From positions 1-50,402 of the forward strand of contig SUTT01000011.1 of the NCBI GenBank assembly GCA_015152565.1: a stretch of DNA of 50,402 bases, in the 5' to 3' direction. The notes below the pieces were generated by a model, which saw only the letters and a list, made by a program, of their open reading frames with translations, searched no databases and was not told where the DNA came from. Of the stretch, positions 16,511 through 25,038 are shown one piece after another (the stretch's first letter is position 1; every line of letters starts with the position of its first letter). This stretch comes from Cyanobacteria bacterium SIG27 (GTDB lineage: Bacteria; Cyanobacteriota; Vampirovibrionia; Gastranaerophilales; Gastranaerophilaceae). A program made the position numbers and the translations under genes.

Positions 16511-16780
16511 ATGTCTTTTGATTTTGGACCAATGCAAAATTTATCTAACGTACAAGCAAGCGCCAAATCCTGCGCAGGAGGTGGCGGAAACACTGGCTAT
16601 TTTAAACGTGGGCAAGCAAGTGAAGAAGAAGCCGACATTGGTTTTTCAAAAGATTATCCTGAAGATTCTTTTGAATACGAAGGAAGCTTGGATGAAATCC
16701 AAAAACAAAGCTTTATTGATATAATTAAAAATTTATTTTTAGATTTTATTGAAATGATTAAAGGATTTTTTGCAAAATAA
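16511..16780 (+). CDS. small protein with Cys-Ala-poly-Gly motif, 89 aa
   Basis: No family assigned. Residues 1-16 (MSFDFGPMQNLSNVQA) lead to SCAGGGGNTGYFKRG (about 20-34), an unusual single-Cys glycine block. An acidic linker follows (SEEEADIGFSKDYPEDSFEYEG), and then an amphipathic C-terminal helix rich in Phe, Ile and Lys (SFIDIIKNLFLDFIEMIKGF). The short precursor-like layout, strong promoter and conserved-looking glycine block could fit a modified peptide, a membrane-associated regulator or a cell-surface peptide; I cannot decide. An alternative reading frame of similar length overlaps it, but the promoter and composition favour this one. A weak AAGAAG site precedes the ATG. It converges with the C_GCAxxG_C_C gene at one base spacing. 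Confidence 0.6.
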   Translation: MSFDFGPMQNLSNVQASAKSCAGGGGNTGYFKRGQASEEEADIGFSKDYPEDSFEYEGSLDEIQKQSFIDIIKNLFLDFIEMIKGFFAK

Positions 16781-16781
16781 T

Positions 16782-17198
16782 TTAATTTTTAACTTTTGCA
16801 TTTTCAATAATTTCATCTAAAATTTTAGAACAATCGTATACCATATTTGAGCAATGATTTTTCCTTTCAGCCCCATGGAAATCATCAAAATTTTTTGTCA
16901 AAACTTTACAGCAAGTGACTTTATAGGTTGCTGTGAATTTTTGATAAAATTCTTTTGCTTTAATTCGAGCTGTATTATCTTTATATTTTCCAAATAAAAG
17001 CCCAATAACCATCTGCGCTCCTGCAACAGCACCGCACAAACAGCCTGAACCCATTCCGCCAGAAAAACTTGTTGCAATAGATACAAAACTCTCATCCGCT
17101 AAACCCAAATCAACCGCTGCTCTTGCAATTGATTCAGAACAAGAAAAACCTTGCTCTAGAAAATATTTTGGCGCTAAATCAATAAATTTCTTTTCCAT
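16782..17198 (-). CDS. C_GCAxxG_C_C family protein
   Basis: The 138-aa protein has the family's spaced cysteines. SCSESIA lies near residue 21, GGMGSGCLCGAVAGAQM covers about 45-61, and CCKVL and C-x-x-M-V-Y-D-C lie in the C-terminal third. The family is widespread in anaerobes and thought to bind metal or act in redox chemistry, but has no firmly assigned role. Full length for the family. AGAGGAG precedes the ATG. It ends one base from the convergent 16511-16780 gene, with no visible terminator. Confidence 0.85.
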   Translation of the reverse strand: MEKKFIDLAPKYFLEQGFSCSESIARAAVDLGLADESFVSIATSFSGGMGSGCLCGAVAGAQMVIGLLFGKYKDNTARIKAKEFYQKFTATYKVTCCKVLTKNFDDFHGAERKNHCSNMVYDCSKILDEIIENAKVKN

Positions 17199-17321
17199 AA
17201 TAACTCCTCTAAAAGATATTATAACAGAATATCGACTTTATAAAAACGCAATTTTCTCTTCAAAAATAACACTGTTAGTATTGCAACAAATGTATAAATA
17301 TCTATTAAAGTAATCTATGCC

Positions 17322-18233
17322 TTACCTTGCGTTAGAAAACAGTACAACAGAAGATAAAATATCTTGAAAATCTTGCGCTAAAATGTCTGCAAAATCTCTT
17401 GGGTCAATTTGTGTTAAGACAATTTGAGTTAAATCAACGGGTAGCTCTTGAACCATTGGCACCAAAAACTCAGGGTCAAGCTTTTGCATTAATTTAATCT
17501 TATCTTCTTTCATGAGCATTTCCATTGGGCGAGCCACATCTTCCGTTTGGAATAGAAGCAATAAATTTGGCTCTTGCGCAACAATGCCATTAATCATTTT
17601 CATTTTTTCTTCACGCTCAAGTCCGACCATAAACGCTTTAAAATCATTATCATCAAGCTCTTCTAAATGTTTTAAATATTCGCCTCTGTTTTTATCTTTA
17701 AAACTTGCACCATAAACTTGAACCATTAATTTTTCAAGTTGTTTGCCCTCTAATTGTTCAAAATAACTTTGGGCATATTTTCGCTCTACTTCAGGCTCCA
17801 TGATGAAATTATTCATTGAATTTTCAGGCATTAAAGTTAAAACATCCATCATTGAGAACTTCTCAAAAATCATTACGACAAGTTCTTCGATAGGCAATTC
17901 TCTGCAAAATTCCATCAATTTTTCTTCAGTGAAAAATTGTAAGCCCCGAGAAAGTTGCTCTGAATCTAAATATGGTAAAAGCTCGTCTAAATCGCTTTCA
18001 GACATGTTTTGAAGAATGATAAATTTATTTTCTAAATTTGATAATTTAAAAATTTCCAAGATTTTATCAGGGTCAGATAAAATCTTTTTATATTCGGCTG
18101 CTTTGGTGTTTCCCTGGGCAGCTTCAAGCTCCATAATCTCTTCTATATCTTTATTTGCATATTGAGTAATCCTTGATATTGGTATACCAAAGAATCTGTT
18201 CAATAAATTAAAATCGACTTGCAATTGTATCAA
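17322..18233 (-). CDS. MgtE-N-like helical repeat protein
   Basis: The 303-aa protein consists of repeated short helices with a pattern like that of the MgtE N-terminal domain or FliG middle domain (LSNLENKFIILQNMSESDLDELLPYL; KLMQKLDPEFLVPMVQELP; LTQIDPRDFADILAQDFQDI). It has no membrane segment and no CBS domain, so it is not a whole Mg2+ transporter. A scaffold or torque-type role is possible, but no flagellar gene is nearby. The start is TTG at 18233, supported by AGG five bases upstream; no ATG lies early in the frame. Confidence 0.55.
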   Translation of the reverse strand: MIQLQVDFNLLNRFFGIPISRITQYANKDIEEIMELEAAQGNTKAAEYKKILSDPDKILEIFKLSNLENKFIILQNMSESDLDELLPYLDSEQLSRGLQFFTEEKLMEFCRELPIEELVVMIFEKFSMMDVLTLMPENSMNNFIMEPEVERKYAQSYFEQLEGKQLEKLMVQVYGASFKDKNRGEYLKHLEELDDNDFKAFMVGLEREEKMKMINGIVAQEPNLLLLFQTEDVARPMEMLMKEDKIKLMQKLDPEFLVPMVQELPVDLTQIVLTQIDPRDFADILAQDFQDILSSVVLFSNAR

Positions 18234-18344
18234 TTTAGCCTGCCTTAATTTTAGATATAGATATCCTTATAATAATAAAGTATTTTTCAATTGCCCGATT
18301 TCAAAAATGGAAAATTTTGTAATATTTCTTTACTTCAAAATTTA

Positions 18345-19316
18345 CTAATCAAATTTAACCAAAACTTTTAAAGTTCCTTTTTGAGAATTTAATTCAAAAG
18401 CTTTCTCAAATTCATCAACACCATAAATTCCACTAACAAGCGGTTTAACATCAATTTTTTTGTCTTCTAAAAGCTTAACAACGGGTCTGAATTGACCGCA
18501 ACGAGAACCTTGAATTGTTATTTCATCAACAACAATTGAGGCTAAATTCAACCCCTCACGAGCAGCAATCGTGCTTTTTAAAACTAAAATTCCTCTTGGT
18601 TTAACCAAGCTTGCGCTTGTTTCAAAACCGCCCGTTGAGCCTGTTGCTTCAACAACGACATCAAAAGATTTTCTATGTTCATCAGTAATTTCATCTAATA
18701 ACATTGTTTTTACACCGATATTTTTTGAAATTTCAAGTTTTTCAATATGCTTTCCGATATGAACAAAATCAACATTCATCGCTCTAAAAACCAATGAAAT
18801 ACAAAGCCCAAGTTTACCATCGCCTAAAATCGCAACTTTGGTTTGTGGTTTAATATGAATTTGTTCTAAAATTTCATACGCCGCAGCGAGTGGCTCAGTA
18901 AATGTTGCAGTAATATCATCAATATTATCTGAAATTTCAATCACATTTTCTTTTGGAAGAGTAAAATATTCACTAAAGCAACCATCTTTTTGCCAAATAC
19001 CAAGAGTTGAGCGGTTTGGACAATGTCTTTGTAAATTTTGATGACAATAAGAGCAATTGTTACAAGCACAATTAATTTCGCCTACTACTCTTTTTCCAAT
19101 TAAAGCCTTATCTACGTTTTTTCCGACATTTTCTACAACACCCACAAATTCATGTCCTAAAACGCCTTTATAACCCATATATCCCTTGGTTATTTCATAA
19201 TCGGTATTGCAAATTCCAACCATTTTGGTTTTAATTAAAACGTCATTTTCACCCATTTGCGGATTTTTATAGTTGTTATCTAATTTTAATTTATCATCAA
19301 AAACTAATGCTTTCAT
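18345..19316 (-). CDS. zinc-dependent alcohol/polyol dehydrogenase (MDR family)
   Basis: The 323-aa protein has the catalytic Zn region GICNTDYE and GHEFVGVV, the structural Zn set C-x-C-x2-C-x2-C-x6-C around CACNNCSYCHQ, and the NAD(P) loop AILGDGKLGL. It belongs to the threonine/sorbitol dehydrogenase branch of medium-chain dehydrogenases; substrate unknown. It is slightly short for the branch (usually about 340-350 aa), mainly at the C-terminus. The ATG follows the trxB stop by one base, and its AAGGAAG site lies inside trxB's last codons, so the two genes form an operon and are probably translationally coupled. Confidence 0.85.
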   Translation of the reverse strand: MKALVFDDKLKLDNNYKNPQMGENDVLIKTKMVGICNTDYEITKGYMGYKGVLGHEFVGVVENVGKNVDKALIGKRVVGEINCACNNCSYCHQNLQRHCPNRSTLGIWQKDGCFSEYFTLPKENVIEISDNIDDITATFTEPLAAAYEILEQIHIKPQTKVAILGDGKLGLCISLVFRAMNVDFVHIGKHIEKLEISKNIGVKTMLLDEITDEHRKSFDVVVEATGSTGGFETSASLVKPRGILVLKSTIAAREGLNLASIVVDEITIQGSRCGQFRPVVKLLEDKKIDVKPLVSGIYGVDEFEKAFELNSQKGTLKVLVKFD

Positions 19317-19317
19317 T

Positions 19318-20259
19318 TTACTTCCTTATTGCCGTATTTTCTAAATTCATCAAATATTTTGCCGCTTCAACACTTGCAATAGCACCGTCTGAAACAGCGG
19401 TGATAACCTGTCTTAAAGGAGTATTTCTGACATCTCCTATCGCATAAACCCCTTTAATGTTTGTTTCCATCAGCTCGTTTGTAATAATAAAACCGTTTTT
19501 ATCTTGTTTTAATTGAGCGCAAAATAATTCAACATTTGGCTCTAAGCCAATATAAGGAAAAATTCCATCTATTTCTAATGTAGAAATTTTCTTATTTTCT
19601 ATATTTTCAATTAATATTTTATTTACTTTTTCATTAGCCAAAATTTCAACAACATTTGAATTTAAAACAAGTTCAATTTTTTTGTTTTCAAACACACGAT
19701 TTTGAACAATTTTATCTGCCCTAAACGAGTCACGTCGGTGTATTAGATATACTTTTTTAGTAAATTTGGTTAAATAAAGAGCTTCTTCAAGTGCTGAGTT
19801 CCCTCCGCCTACCACAGCAACCACTTTATCTTTATAAAAAGCGCCATCGCATACAGCGCAATAGCTAACGCCACGCCCAATGTTTTCGATTTCACCTTTA
19901 ACATTTAACTTTTTGCTTTTTGCACCTGTTGCTATAATGACCGTTTTAGCACTAAATTCGTGGTTAAGCGTAGTTATTTTTTTAGTTGGTGAAATCAAAT
20001 CGACATTTTGAATTTCTTCATAAGGAAATTTTTCAACTTCAAATTCATCAACATGATTTTCAAATTTTTCACAAAGCTCGAAACCTTGAATTTTAGAAAA
20101 ACCAAGGTAATTTTCTATTTCGCAATAATTAATAGGCGCTCCGCCAATAGCATCAACATCAACAATTGCTGTTTTTAATCCGCTTCTAAGAGCATATAGC
20201 GCACTTGAAAGCCCTGCCGGTCCACCGCCTAAAATAATGCAATCAAAGTTTTTAGACAT
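19318..20259 (-). CDS. trxB: thioredoxin reductase
   Basis: The FAD-dependent enzyme reduces thioredoxin with NADPH. Seen: FAD loop CIILGGGPAGLSSA (7-20), redox pair C134-A-V-C137, NADPH loop VVGGGNSALEEALYL, and the FAD-binding end YAIGDVRNTPLRQVITAVSDG. At 313 aa it has the usual length. The redox motif is CAVC rather than the common CATC, within family variation. Close alternatives are ferredoxin-dependent or glutaredoxin-type members, not excluded. I chose ATG 20259, preceded by GAGG seven bases upstream, over a TTG six bases earlier. It is first in a two-gene operon with the dehydrogenase. Confidence 0.9.
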   Translation of the reverse strand: MSKNFDCIILGGGPAGLSSALYALRSGLKTAIVDVDAIGGAPINYCEIENYLGFSKIQGFELCEKFENHVDEFEVEKFPYEEIQNVDLISPTKKITTLNHEFSAKTVIIATGAKSKKLNVKGEIENIGRGVSYCAVCDGAFYKDKVVAVVGGGNSALEEALYLTKFTKKVYLIHRRDSFRADKIVQNRVFENKKIELVLNSNVVEILANEKVNKILIENIENKKISTLEIDGIFPYIGLEPNVELFCAQLKQDKNGFIITNELMETNIKGVYAIGDVRNTPLRQVITAVSDGAIASVEAAKYLMNLENTAIRK

Positions 20260-20342
20260 AATCAATCCTCATTGCCATTTTAACATAAATCCTTATCTTT
20301 TAGACGTTTTAAAAGAAGAATTGTTCCATAGAATTAATTTTG

Positions 20343-20381
20343 TAAATCATCACTTGACAAAGTAATAAAATAGTTTATACT
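20343..20381 (+). promoter_or_regulatory. promoter of the lysozyme gene and direct repeat copy 1
   Basis: TTGACA (20354-20359) and TATACT (20376-20381) have a 16-bp spacer. The surrounding segment 20343-20380 recurs at 21866-21901 with a few mismatches. Confidence 0.65.
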
Positions 20382-20467
20382 AAATATAGAATAAGAGAGT
20401 TAATGAAAATCATAATATGGTTTTTATTGGCTCTTTTTTAGTTATAAGCCCAAAGAAAGGAGAAATT

Positions 20468-21253
20468 ATGTTTTGGAGCGAAGAAAAACACCCCAGAAGC
20501 AATGATGGAAAATTTACTTTTAAAAACAATGGCGAGATGGCAAAAAGTATTTTGTTTGAAAAATCAAACATTCAAAAAGAAATCGAAACAACAAAACAAA
20601 AAAGAAAAAATGAATTGCTTGATATTTTGAAAGACAAAGCAACACCAACCGATGTTTTGCTTGGAGATGAGAAAAGTTTAAGTAAGAAAATTGAAGAGCT
20701 TGGGTTGAATAACAATTCAAAAAATCAATATATGACGCCAATTGAAGAGCAACACAAAAGAAACAAAGGTTATAGTGAAATCTGGGAGGGTGATGATAAT
20801 TTTAAAAAAGCTATGGTTAGGATGTTTGATAGAGAAGGAAATTATAGCAATGATAAAAATGATTTAGGAGGAGAAACAAAATTAGGTATTACCATTGGAA
20901 CTCTTAATGATTACAAAAGAAAACACCCTGATTTTAAAAATGTAGACATCAAAAAAATAACAAAAGACCAAGCTTCAAAGATTTATTATGATGAATATTG
21001 GAAAAAATCAGGTGCAGATAAAATTAAAGATAAAGATTTAGCTTATGTTCATTTTGATGCAACAGTAAACCATGGGCTTGGAAATTCAAGAAAATTTCTT
21101 AAAGAATCGGGCGGTAATTTTGATAAATATATTGAAATTAGAAAAAAATATTACAATGATATTGTGAAAAATAAACCCAATCAAAAAGGTTTTATTGGAG
21201 GCTGGATGAATAGATTAGATGAAATTGAAAAAAATAGAGGAAATTTATTATAA
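20468..21253 (+). CDS. GH108-type lysozyme with phage-like N-terminus
   Basis: The 261-aa protein contains, at about 110-255, a glycoside hydrolase 108 (N-acetylmuramidase) domain. It starts at FKKAMVRMFDREGNYSNDK, with the catalytic Glu in F-D-R-E123-G-N-Y, and continues LGGETKLGITIGTL and HFDATVNHGLGNSRKFL. It would cleave peptidoglycan glycan chains. The first 20 residues (EEKHPRSNDGKFTF) match a short motif seen in phage head-morphogenesis and minor structural proteins; residues 30-105 are a Lys/Glu-rich helix. There is no signal peptide, as expected for phage-style enzymes. ATG 20468 follows AAAGGAG. The coding strand is flanked by direct repeats at 20343 and 21866, and converges with a secreted protein gene with a 6-bp overlap. 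Signs point to a prophage-derived or transferred cassette. Confidence 0.8.
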   Translation: MFWSEEKHPRSNDGKFTFKNNGEMAKSILFEKSNIQKEIETTKQKRKNELLDILKDKATPTDVLLGDEKSLSKKIEELGLNNNSKNQYMTPIEEQHKRNKGYSEIWEGDDNFKKAMVRMFDREGNYSNDKNDLGGETKLGITIGTLNDYKRKHPDFKNVDIKKITKDQASKIYYDEYWKKSGADKIKDKDLAYVHFDATVNHGLGNSRKFLKESGGNFDKYIEIRKKYYNDIVKNKPNQKGFIGGWMNRLDEIEKNRGNLL

Positions 21254-21772
21254 ATGAATAGATAACATATCAACTTTATCTTTAACAAAAAAATGTATTC
21301 CTGTTCTACTGAACATAAAACCTTTCCAATTCCAATTTAAATAACTATTATTAATTTCATCGAGCATACTCTTATTTAAGAGTATGCTTTTGTCTAATTT
21401 TAATAATTCTTCTTTTGATTTAATTTCAATAAATTTTTTATTTTTATAGTTATGTATGTAAACATTTGGATAAGGTGCAATGTTTGCTAGGGCATTTATA
21501 TCTTGGGTTTTATAAATATATTTAATTTTTTTAGCAAAATCAAGAGCAATTTCATATTGCTGCTTTGAATATAAATTAATACTTGCAGCAATACAATTAT
21601 ACTTATCAATATATTTTTCTGTCCAATATCCTGCTTCTTCCATACTTGGACACCAATGAAACTCTTCTTTTTGATAGTCAGGATTAATGACAGCATTTTT
21701 TGCTTGTGCCATAGTATTTAAAAAAATATTTATAATAAGATAAAGTAAAATTAAAAACGAAACTTTTTTCAT
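21248..21772 (-). CDS. secreted protein, unknown function
   Basis: The 174-aa protein starts with a clear Sec signal peptide (MKKVSFLILLYLIINIFLNTMAQA, cleavage probably after AQA). The mature part of about 150 residues has two cysteines (CPSMEEAGYW and YNCIAASINLY) that could form a disulfide. It also has a strand-rich end (NWNWKGFMFSRTGIHFFVKD). I know no family. It overlaps the 3' end of the convergent lysozyme gene by 6 bp, within the same direct-repeat-bounded segment. A periplasmic partner or inhibitor of the lysozyme is one possible reading, by position only. No strong ribosome site is visible before the ATG. Confidence 0.65.
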   Translation of the reverse strand: MKKVSFLILLYLIINIFLNTMAQAKNAVINPDYQKEEFHWCPSMEEAGYWTEKYIDKYNCIAASINLYSKQQYEIALDFAKKIKYIYKTQDINALANIAPYPNVYIHNYKNKKFIEIKSKEELLKLDKSILLNKSMLDEINNSYLNWNWKGFMFSRTGIHFFVKDKVDMLSIHL

Positions 21773-21865
21773 ATTTTAATTTTAAATGATACACAAAACC
21801 AAGTAAATAAATATGTAATTTTTTATTGAATATTTCAAAAAAAGTAAACCTTAGATATTTCTTGT

Positions 21866-21901
21866 TAATCATTACTTGACAAAGTAATGAAATCATTTAC
21901 A
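21866..21901 (+). repeat. direct repeat copy 2, promoter-like
   Basis: It repeats 20343-20380, keeping ACTTGACAAAGTAAT exactly, but has no good -10 box and no plus-strand gene follows it. Confidence 0.6.
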
Positions 21902-21906
21902 ACTGC

Positions 21907-23076
21907 CTAATTAAAGCTTTCTCTCAAATACTCTTCGCAACCTTTTGTAATTGCTTTAGCAATTTTTCTTTGAAATTTTTTATTAGCTAAAAGCTGCGCT
22001 TCTTCTTTTCTAATAATATATCCGCATTCAATTAATGCGCTGATTTGGCTTGTTGGACGAGTTAGAGCAAAAGAAGCATAATTCACCTTGTCGTCTTTAA
22101 AATTCGTTGCCACAAGCAAATTTTCTTGAATTTTTTGAGCTAAAAATTTTGCCTGCGGATGATAGTAATAGACTCCAACACCGTGCTTTTTATCAATATC
22201 AGCAGGGTTTGCAAGAGAATTTTGATGAATGCTCAATAAAATATCGCTATTTTTTTCTTTAGCAAAAGCAATTCTATCGTATAAATCAACTTGTTTATCT
22301 TTTTTTCTTGTTAAATAAACGGTTGCGCCTCGTTTTTTAAGCTCTCGCCTTAGAGCTTTTGCAATTTGAAGATTAATTGTTTTTTCTTCTAAACCAAAAG
22401 CACAAGCCCCCTTTTCAACTCCACCATGACCAGGGTCAAGCGTGATTGTTATACCTTTTAAGGGTTTAATTTTATTTATTGTTGGAGCTTTTTTGATTGA
22501 TAAAAGATAGCCTTGCTCAATTTTTTCAATGTCATAACCAAATAATGGTTTATTGTTTAAAAACTTCAAATTAAGCTCATTATTTATTTTTTCATCCAAA
22601 ACAAAACGATTATTTTTGTTTGCAACTTTTGTTTCAATAGGGTCAAAACGATTATCAAACAATGTAAAATTGAGGTTATTTCCCTCTTCTTTTATTGTAA
22701 AAGCACTTTGAGAAAGCGTTTCAATTTTAGCTAAAAATTTATTTTTTTCATTTTTAAAAACGATTTTATCGACATTATCAAAACGCTTTTCGGGAATTAT
22801 AGCTTGAACTTCAACGAATTTTTTATTTATCCAAGCGTAATCATTTTCTTTCAATTCAACTCTGAAATAATTTTCATTTTGTTTATCAGCAAATAAAACA
22901 GCATTTTTAAATAAATGAGTTAAACGAGCAGAGTTTTCATTGTCTTTTATGCGAAGCGGAGTATTATCATCTAAAACTTCTAAAACAGCATATTTTGCAA
23001 TGCCGACATCTTGAAGCTCTGATGCTAAAACCCCTTGAATTAAAAACAATACTAAAAACAAAATCCAATTTTTCAT
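21907..23076 (-). CDS. N-acetylmuramoyl-L-alanine amidase (Amidase_3)
   Basis: Cleaves the amide between muramic acid and the stem peptide in the envelope. The signal peptide MKNWILFLVLFLIQGVLA begins at ATG 23076. Next comes an SH3-like or AMIN-like strand-rich region (about 25-200). The catalytic domain follows with Zn ligands in LDPGHGGVEKGA, GLEEKTIN and SIHQNS, and the catalytic Glu in SALIECGYI. Length (389 aa) suits a periplasmic amidase with one accessory domain. I rejected a longer frame that would begin inside the upstream radical SAM gene and bury the signal peptide. A GGTATAAT stretch just before the ATG may be its promoter. It lies 43 bp downstream of the radical SAM gene. Confidence 0.9.
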   Translation of the reverse strand: MKNWILFLVLFLIQGVLASELQDVGIAKYAVLEVLDDNTPLRIKDNENSARLTHLFKNAVLFADKQNENYFRVELKENDYAWINKKFVEVQAIIPEKRFDNVDKIVFKNEKNKFLAKIETLSQSAFTIKEEGNNLNFTLFDNRFDPIETKVANKNNRFVLDEKINNELNLKFLNNKPLFGYDIEKIEQGYLLSIKKAPTINKIKPLKGITITLDPGHGGVEKGACAFGLEEKTINLQIAKALRRELKKRGATVYLTRKKDKQVDLYDRIAFAKEKNSDILLSIHQNSLANPADIDKKHGVGVYYYHPQAKFLAQKIQENLLVATNFKDDKVNYASFALTRPTSQISALIECGYIIRKEEAQLLANKKFQRKIAKAITKGCEEYLRESFN

Positions 23077-23119
23077 AATAAAATTATACCATATCCTTTT
23101 TGGATTTTTTTCTCTGCTT

Positions 23120-23986
23120 TTACATCCAATCATTAGCTTGAACTTTTGAATTAGCATTCACGCAAATTAAGCATTTTTCACAATCTAGATAGTTTACTCT
23201 AGAGCAATCCGCTAAAGACGAACCTAACCTTGCTCTATAATCTCCCACAAGCATAGCGCAAGAATAAACACCATTTTGTGAAACAACTCGAGAATTAGAG
23301 CAGTCAAGCTTTTGAATGTTTATTTCATCAAGCATTTCCAGTTGCTCAATTTCATCTGATTTTTTAAAATATGGAATGATTTTTAAATTAATGTCATCTA
23401 GAATAAAACCTTTTTTAGAGAAAAATGCTTGAAATTCTTCAAAAATTTGGATTTTTTCTTTATTTTGATAATTCACAACGCTAATTATTGGATTAAATTC
23501 ATATTTTAATAAACTAGCAATTGCTGCAATTGCTTTTCTAAAGCTTCCCCTTCCTCTTAGAGCGTCATTTTCAAGCTCATTAGTTGAATCTAAGCTAATT
23601 CGATAAATCGTTTCAAACTGGCTTTCATCATCGATTTTTCGCAAAAATCTAGCTTTTTTATCGTTAATCATAACCCCATTAGACATCACGGTCGTATTTG
23701 AAATTTTCAAACACATTCTTAAAATTTGGTTAAAATCAGGGTGCATTAAAGGCTCTCCCCCTGTTAAATAAATCGATTTTAAATTTTTTCCTTTAATTAA
23801 AGATAAATTTTGCTTAACTTTATCAATCGAGATGAAATCTTCTTCGTTTTTATATGGATTTCTTTCAATATAACAGTGTTTGCAGCTTAAATTACAAGTT
23901 TTTGTGCAAAGCTGCAAAAATAAATTATCCAAGTTTTCAAGCTCAACTTTTGGTGGCGTTTTAAAGATTAATTGTTGATTTTCCAT
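23120..23986 (-). CDS. radical SAM protein with C-terminal cysteine cluster
   Basis: The 288-aa protein has the C-x3-C-x2-C cluster in TCNLSCKHCYIE (about 34-45) and the SAM-contact motif LTGGEPLMHP. Seven cysteines in the C-terminal 60 residues (CSNSR, SCAMLVGDYRARLGSSLADC, DCEKCLIC) suggest a SPASM-like extra cluster. Such proteins often modify peptides, but no precursor gene adjoins it. The amidase gene follows 43 bp downstream, which hints at an envelope-related role, though this is weak. GGAGG six bases upstream supports the start. Confidence 0.8.
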   Translation of the reverse strand: MENQQLIFKTPPKVELENLDNLFLQLCTKTCNLSCKHCYIERNPYKNEEDFISIDKVKQNLSLIKGKNLKSIYLTGGEPLMHPDFNQILRMCLKISNTTVMSNGVMINDKKARFLRKIDDESQFETIYRISLDSTNELENDALRGRGSFRKAIAAIASLLKYEFNPIISVVNYQNKEKIQIFEEFQAFFSKKGFILDDINLKIIPYFKKSDEIEQLEMLDEINIQKLDCSNSRVVSQNGVYSCAMLVGDYRARLGSSLADCSRVNYLDCEKCLICVNANSKVQANDWM

Positions 23987-24148
23987 TTATTCCTCCTTGA
24001 TTTTCAAATTATTGTATAAATTAGAAAAGTAAAAATAAATTAACTGGGTGGGTATAATTATTTTTTTTGTGGAATTATATCCTTGGACAATTTTGCTTTA
24101 AAATTTATAGAAAATTTGATATACTGATGTCGAGAGAAAGGCGGAGTT

Positions 24149-24472
24149 ATGAGCGAACAAAACTTTAACAAACGTTGGTACGATAGAGATCCAATTTTAA
24201 AAGAAGCATTAGAACTTTTAAGATTATCAACCGATGAGCAAAAAGAACAAGCAAAAGATTTCATGTTAAAGCTTCAAGAAGACGTTGCCCAAGACGTAAT
24301 CGAGCGAATTTATGAAATAATTACTCAATATCAAGGTAAAGGTAATCGTTGGTACGATAACGACCCTGTTATGATTAAAGCAGTTGAAATGTTAAGACAA
24401 GCTGACCCTAAAACTCAAAGAATTGCGGCGCTTAAGTTGTTATTAGCCCTAGAAAAAGGTTCAGTAGAATAA
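24149..24472 (+). CDS. duplicated RWYDxDP-motif small protein
   Basis: The 107-aa protein is an internal duplication: NKRWYDRDPILKEALELLRL (about 6-25) and GNRWYDNDPVMIKAVEMLRQ (about 66-85) share R-W-Y-D-x-D-P-x5-A-x-E-x-L-R. Each is followed by a helical segment. There is no signal peptide, membrane helix or catalytic motif, so it is probably a small cytoplasmic binding or regulatory protein. A TATACT box at 24120-24125 and GGCGGAG before the ATG support the start. A terminator follows at once. I know no family name. Confidence 0.65.
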   Translation: MSEQNFNKRWYDRDPILKEALELLRLSTDEQKEQAKDFMLKLQEDVAQDVIERIYEIITQYQGKGNRWYDNDPVMIKAVEMLRQADPKTQRIAALKLLLALEKGSVE

Positions 24473-24480
24473 TAAATAAC

Positions 24481-24510
24481 AAAAAACCGAGGCTTGAACC
24501 TCGGTTTTTT
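24481..24510. terminator. bidirectional terminator
   Basis: Twelve-bp arms 24481-24492 and 24499-24510 with A-run and T-run lie between the convergent small gene and ferritin. Confidence 0.9.
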
Positions 24511-24528
24511 AATGTTTTTTATAATTAA

Positions 24529-25038
24529 TTAGCCAATTACAGGAGCAACAAATGTTCTTGTTGCAAGCTCTTTATCAAGAGCAAATAGTGCAGTTTTATC
24601 ATCTCCAATTAATTCTAATTGAGCTAAAACACCACCAACATTTGCTTCTTCTTCAACTTGTTCTTTAATATACCAATTTAAAAATGTCATAGCAGCTCTA
24701 TCTTTTGTTTCTTCTGCAACATCCATTAGAGCGTTAATTCTTGATGTTACATATTCTTCGTGAGCTAAAACTGCTCTAAATACGTCTAATGGGCTTTGCC
24801 AAGTATTATCCGGTTTATCAATTGCTTCTAGGATAACTTTTCCACCACGTTCAATTACATAATCAAACATACCCATAGCATGAGCATGTTCTTCTTGCAC
24901 TTGAACATCCATCCAATTAACAAAACCCATTAAATTCAAGTTTGCAAAATATGCTTTCATAGAAAGATAAAGATATTCAGAATATAATTCTTTATTAATT
25001 TGGTCTAAAAATGCTTTTTCCATTTTTTCGTTAATCAT
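24529..25038 (-). CDS. ftnA: ferritin
   Basis: The 169-aa iron-storage protein assembles into a 24-subunit shell that oxidises Fe(II) and stores it as mineral. The ferroxidase-centre residues of bacterial FtnA are all present at the standard positions: E17, E50, H53, E94, Q127, E130. I chose ATG 25038, ten bases after GGAG, over a longer frame start. The start overlaps the end of the upstream DUF475 gene (25031) by eight bases, so the two are co-transcribed and probably translationally coupled. Confidence 0.95.
   Translation of the reverse strand: MINEKMEKAFLDQINKELYSEYLYLSMKAYFANLNLMGFVNWMDVQVQEEHAHAMGMFDYVIERGGKVILEAIDKPDNTWQSPLDVFRAVLAHEEYVTSRINALMDVAEETKDRAAMTFLNWYIKEQVEEEANVGGVLAQLELIGDDKTALFALDKELATRTFVAPVIG

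Noticed and set aside
17322-18233. Magnesium transporter MgtE
   Set aside because: Only the N-terminal helical-repeat part resembles it; CBS and membrane domains are absent.
21496-21896. Hydrophobic reading frames overlapping the secreted-protein gene
   Set aside because: The signal peptide and family-like composition of 21248-21772 explain the sequence; the others have Lys/Ile-rich shadow composition.
23077-23157. N-terminal extension of the amidase
   Set aside because: It would overlap the radical SAM gene and place the signal peptide internally.
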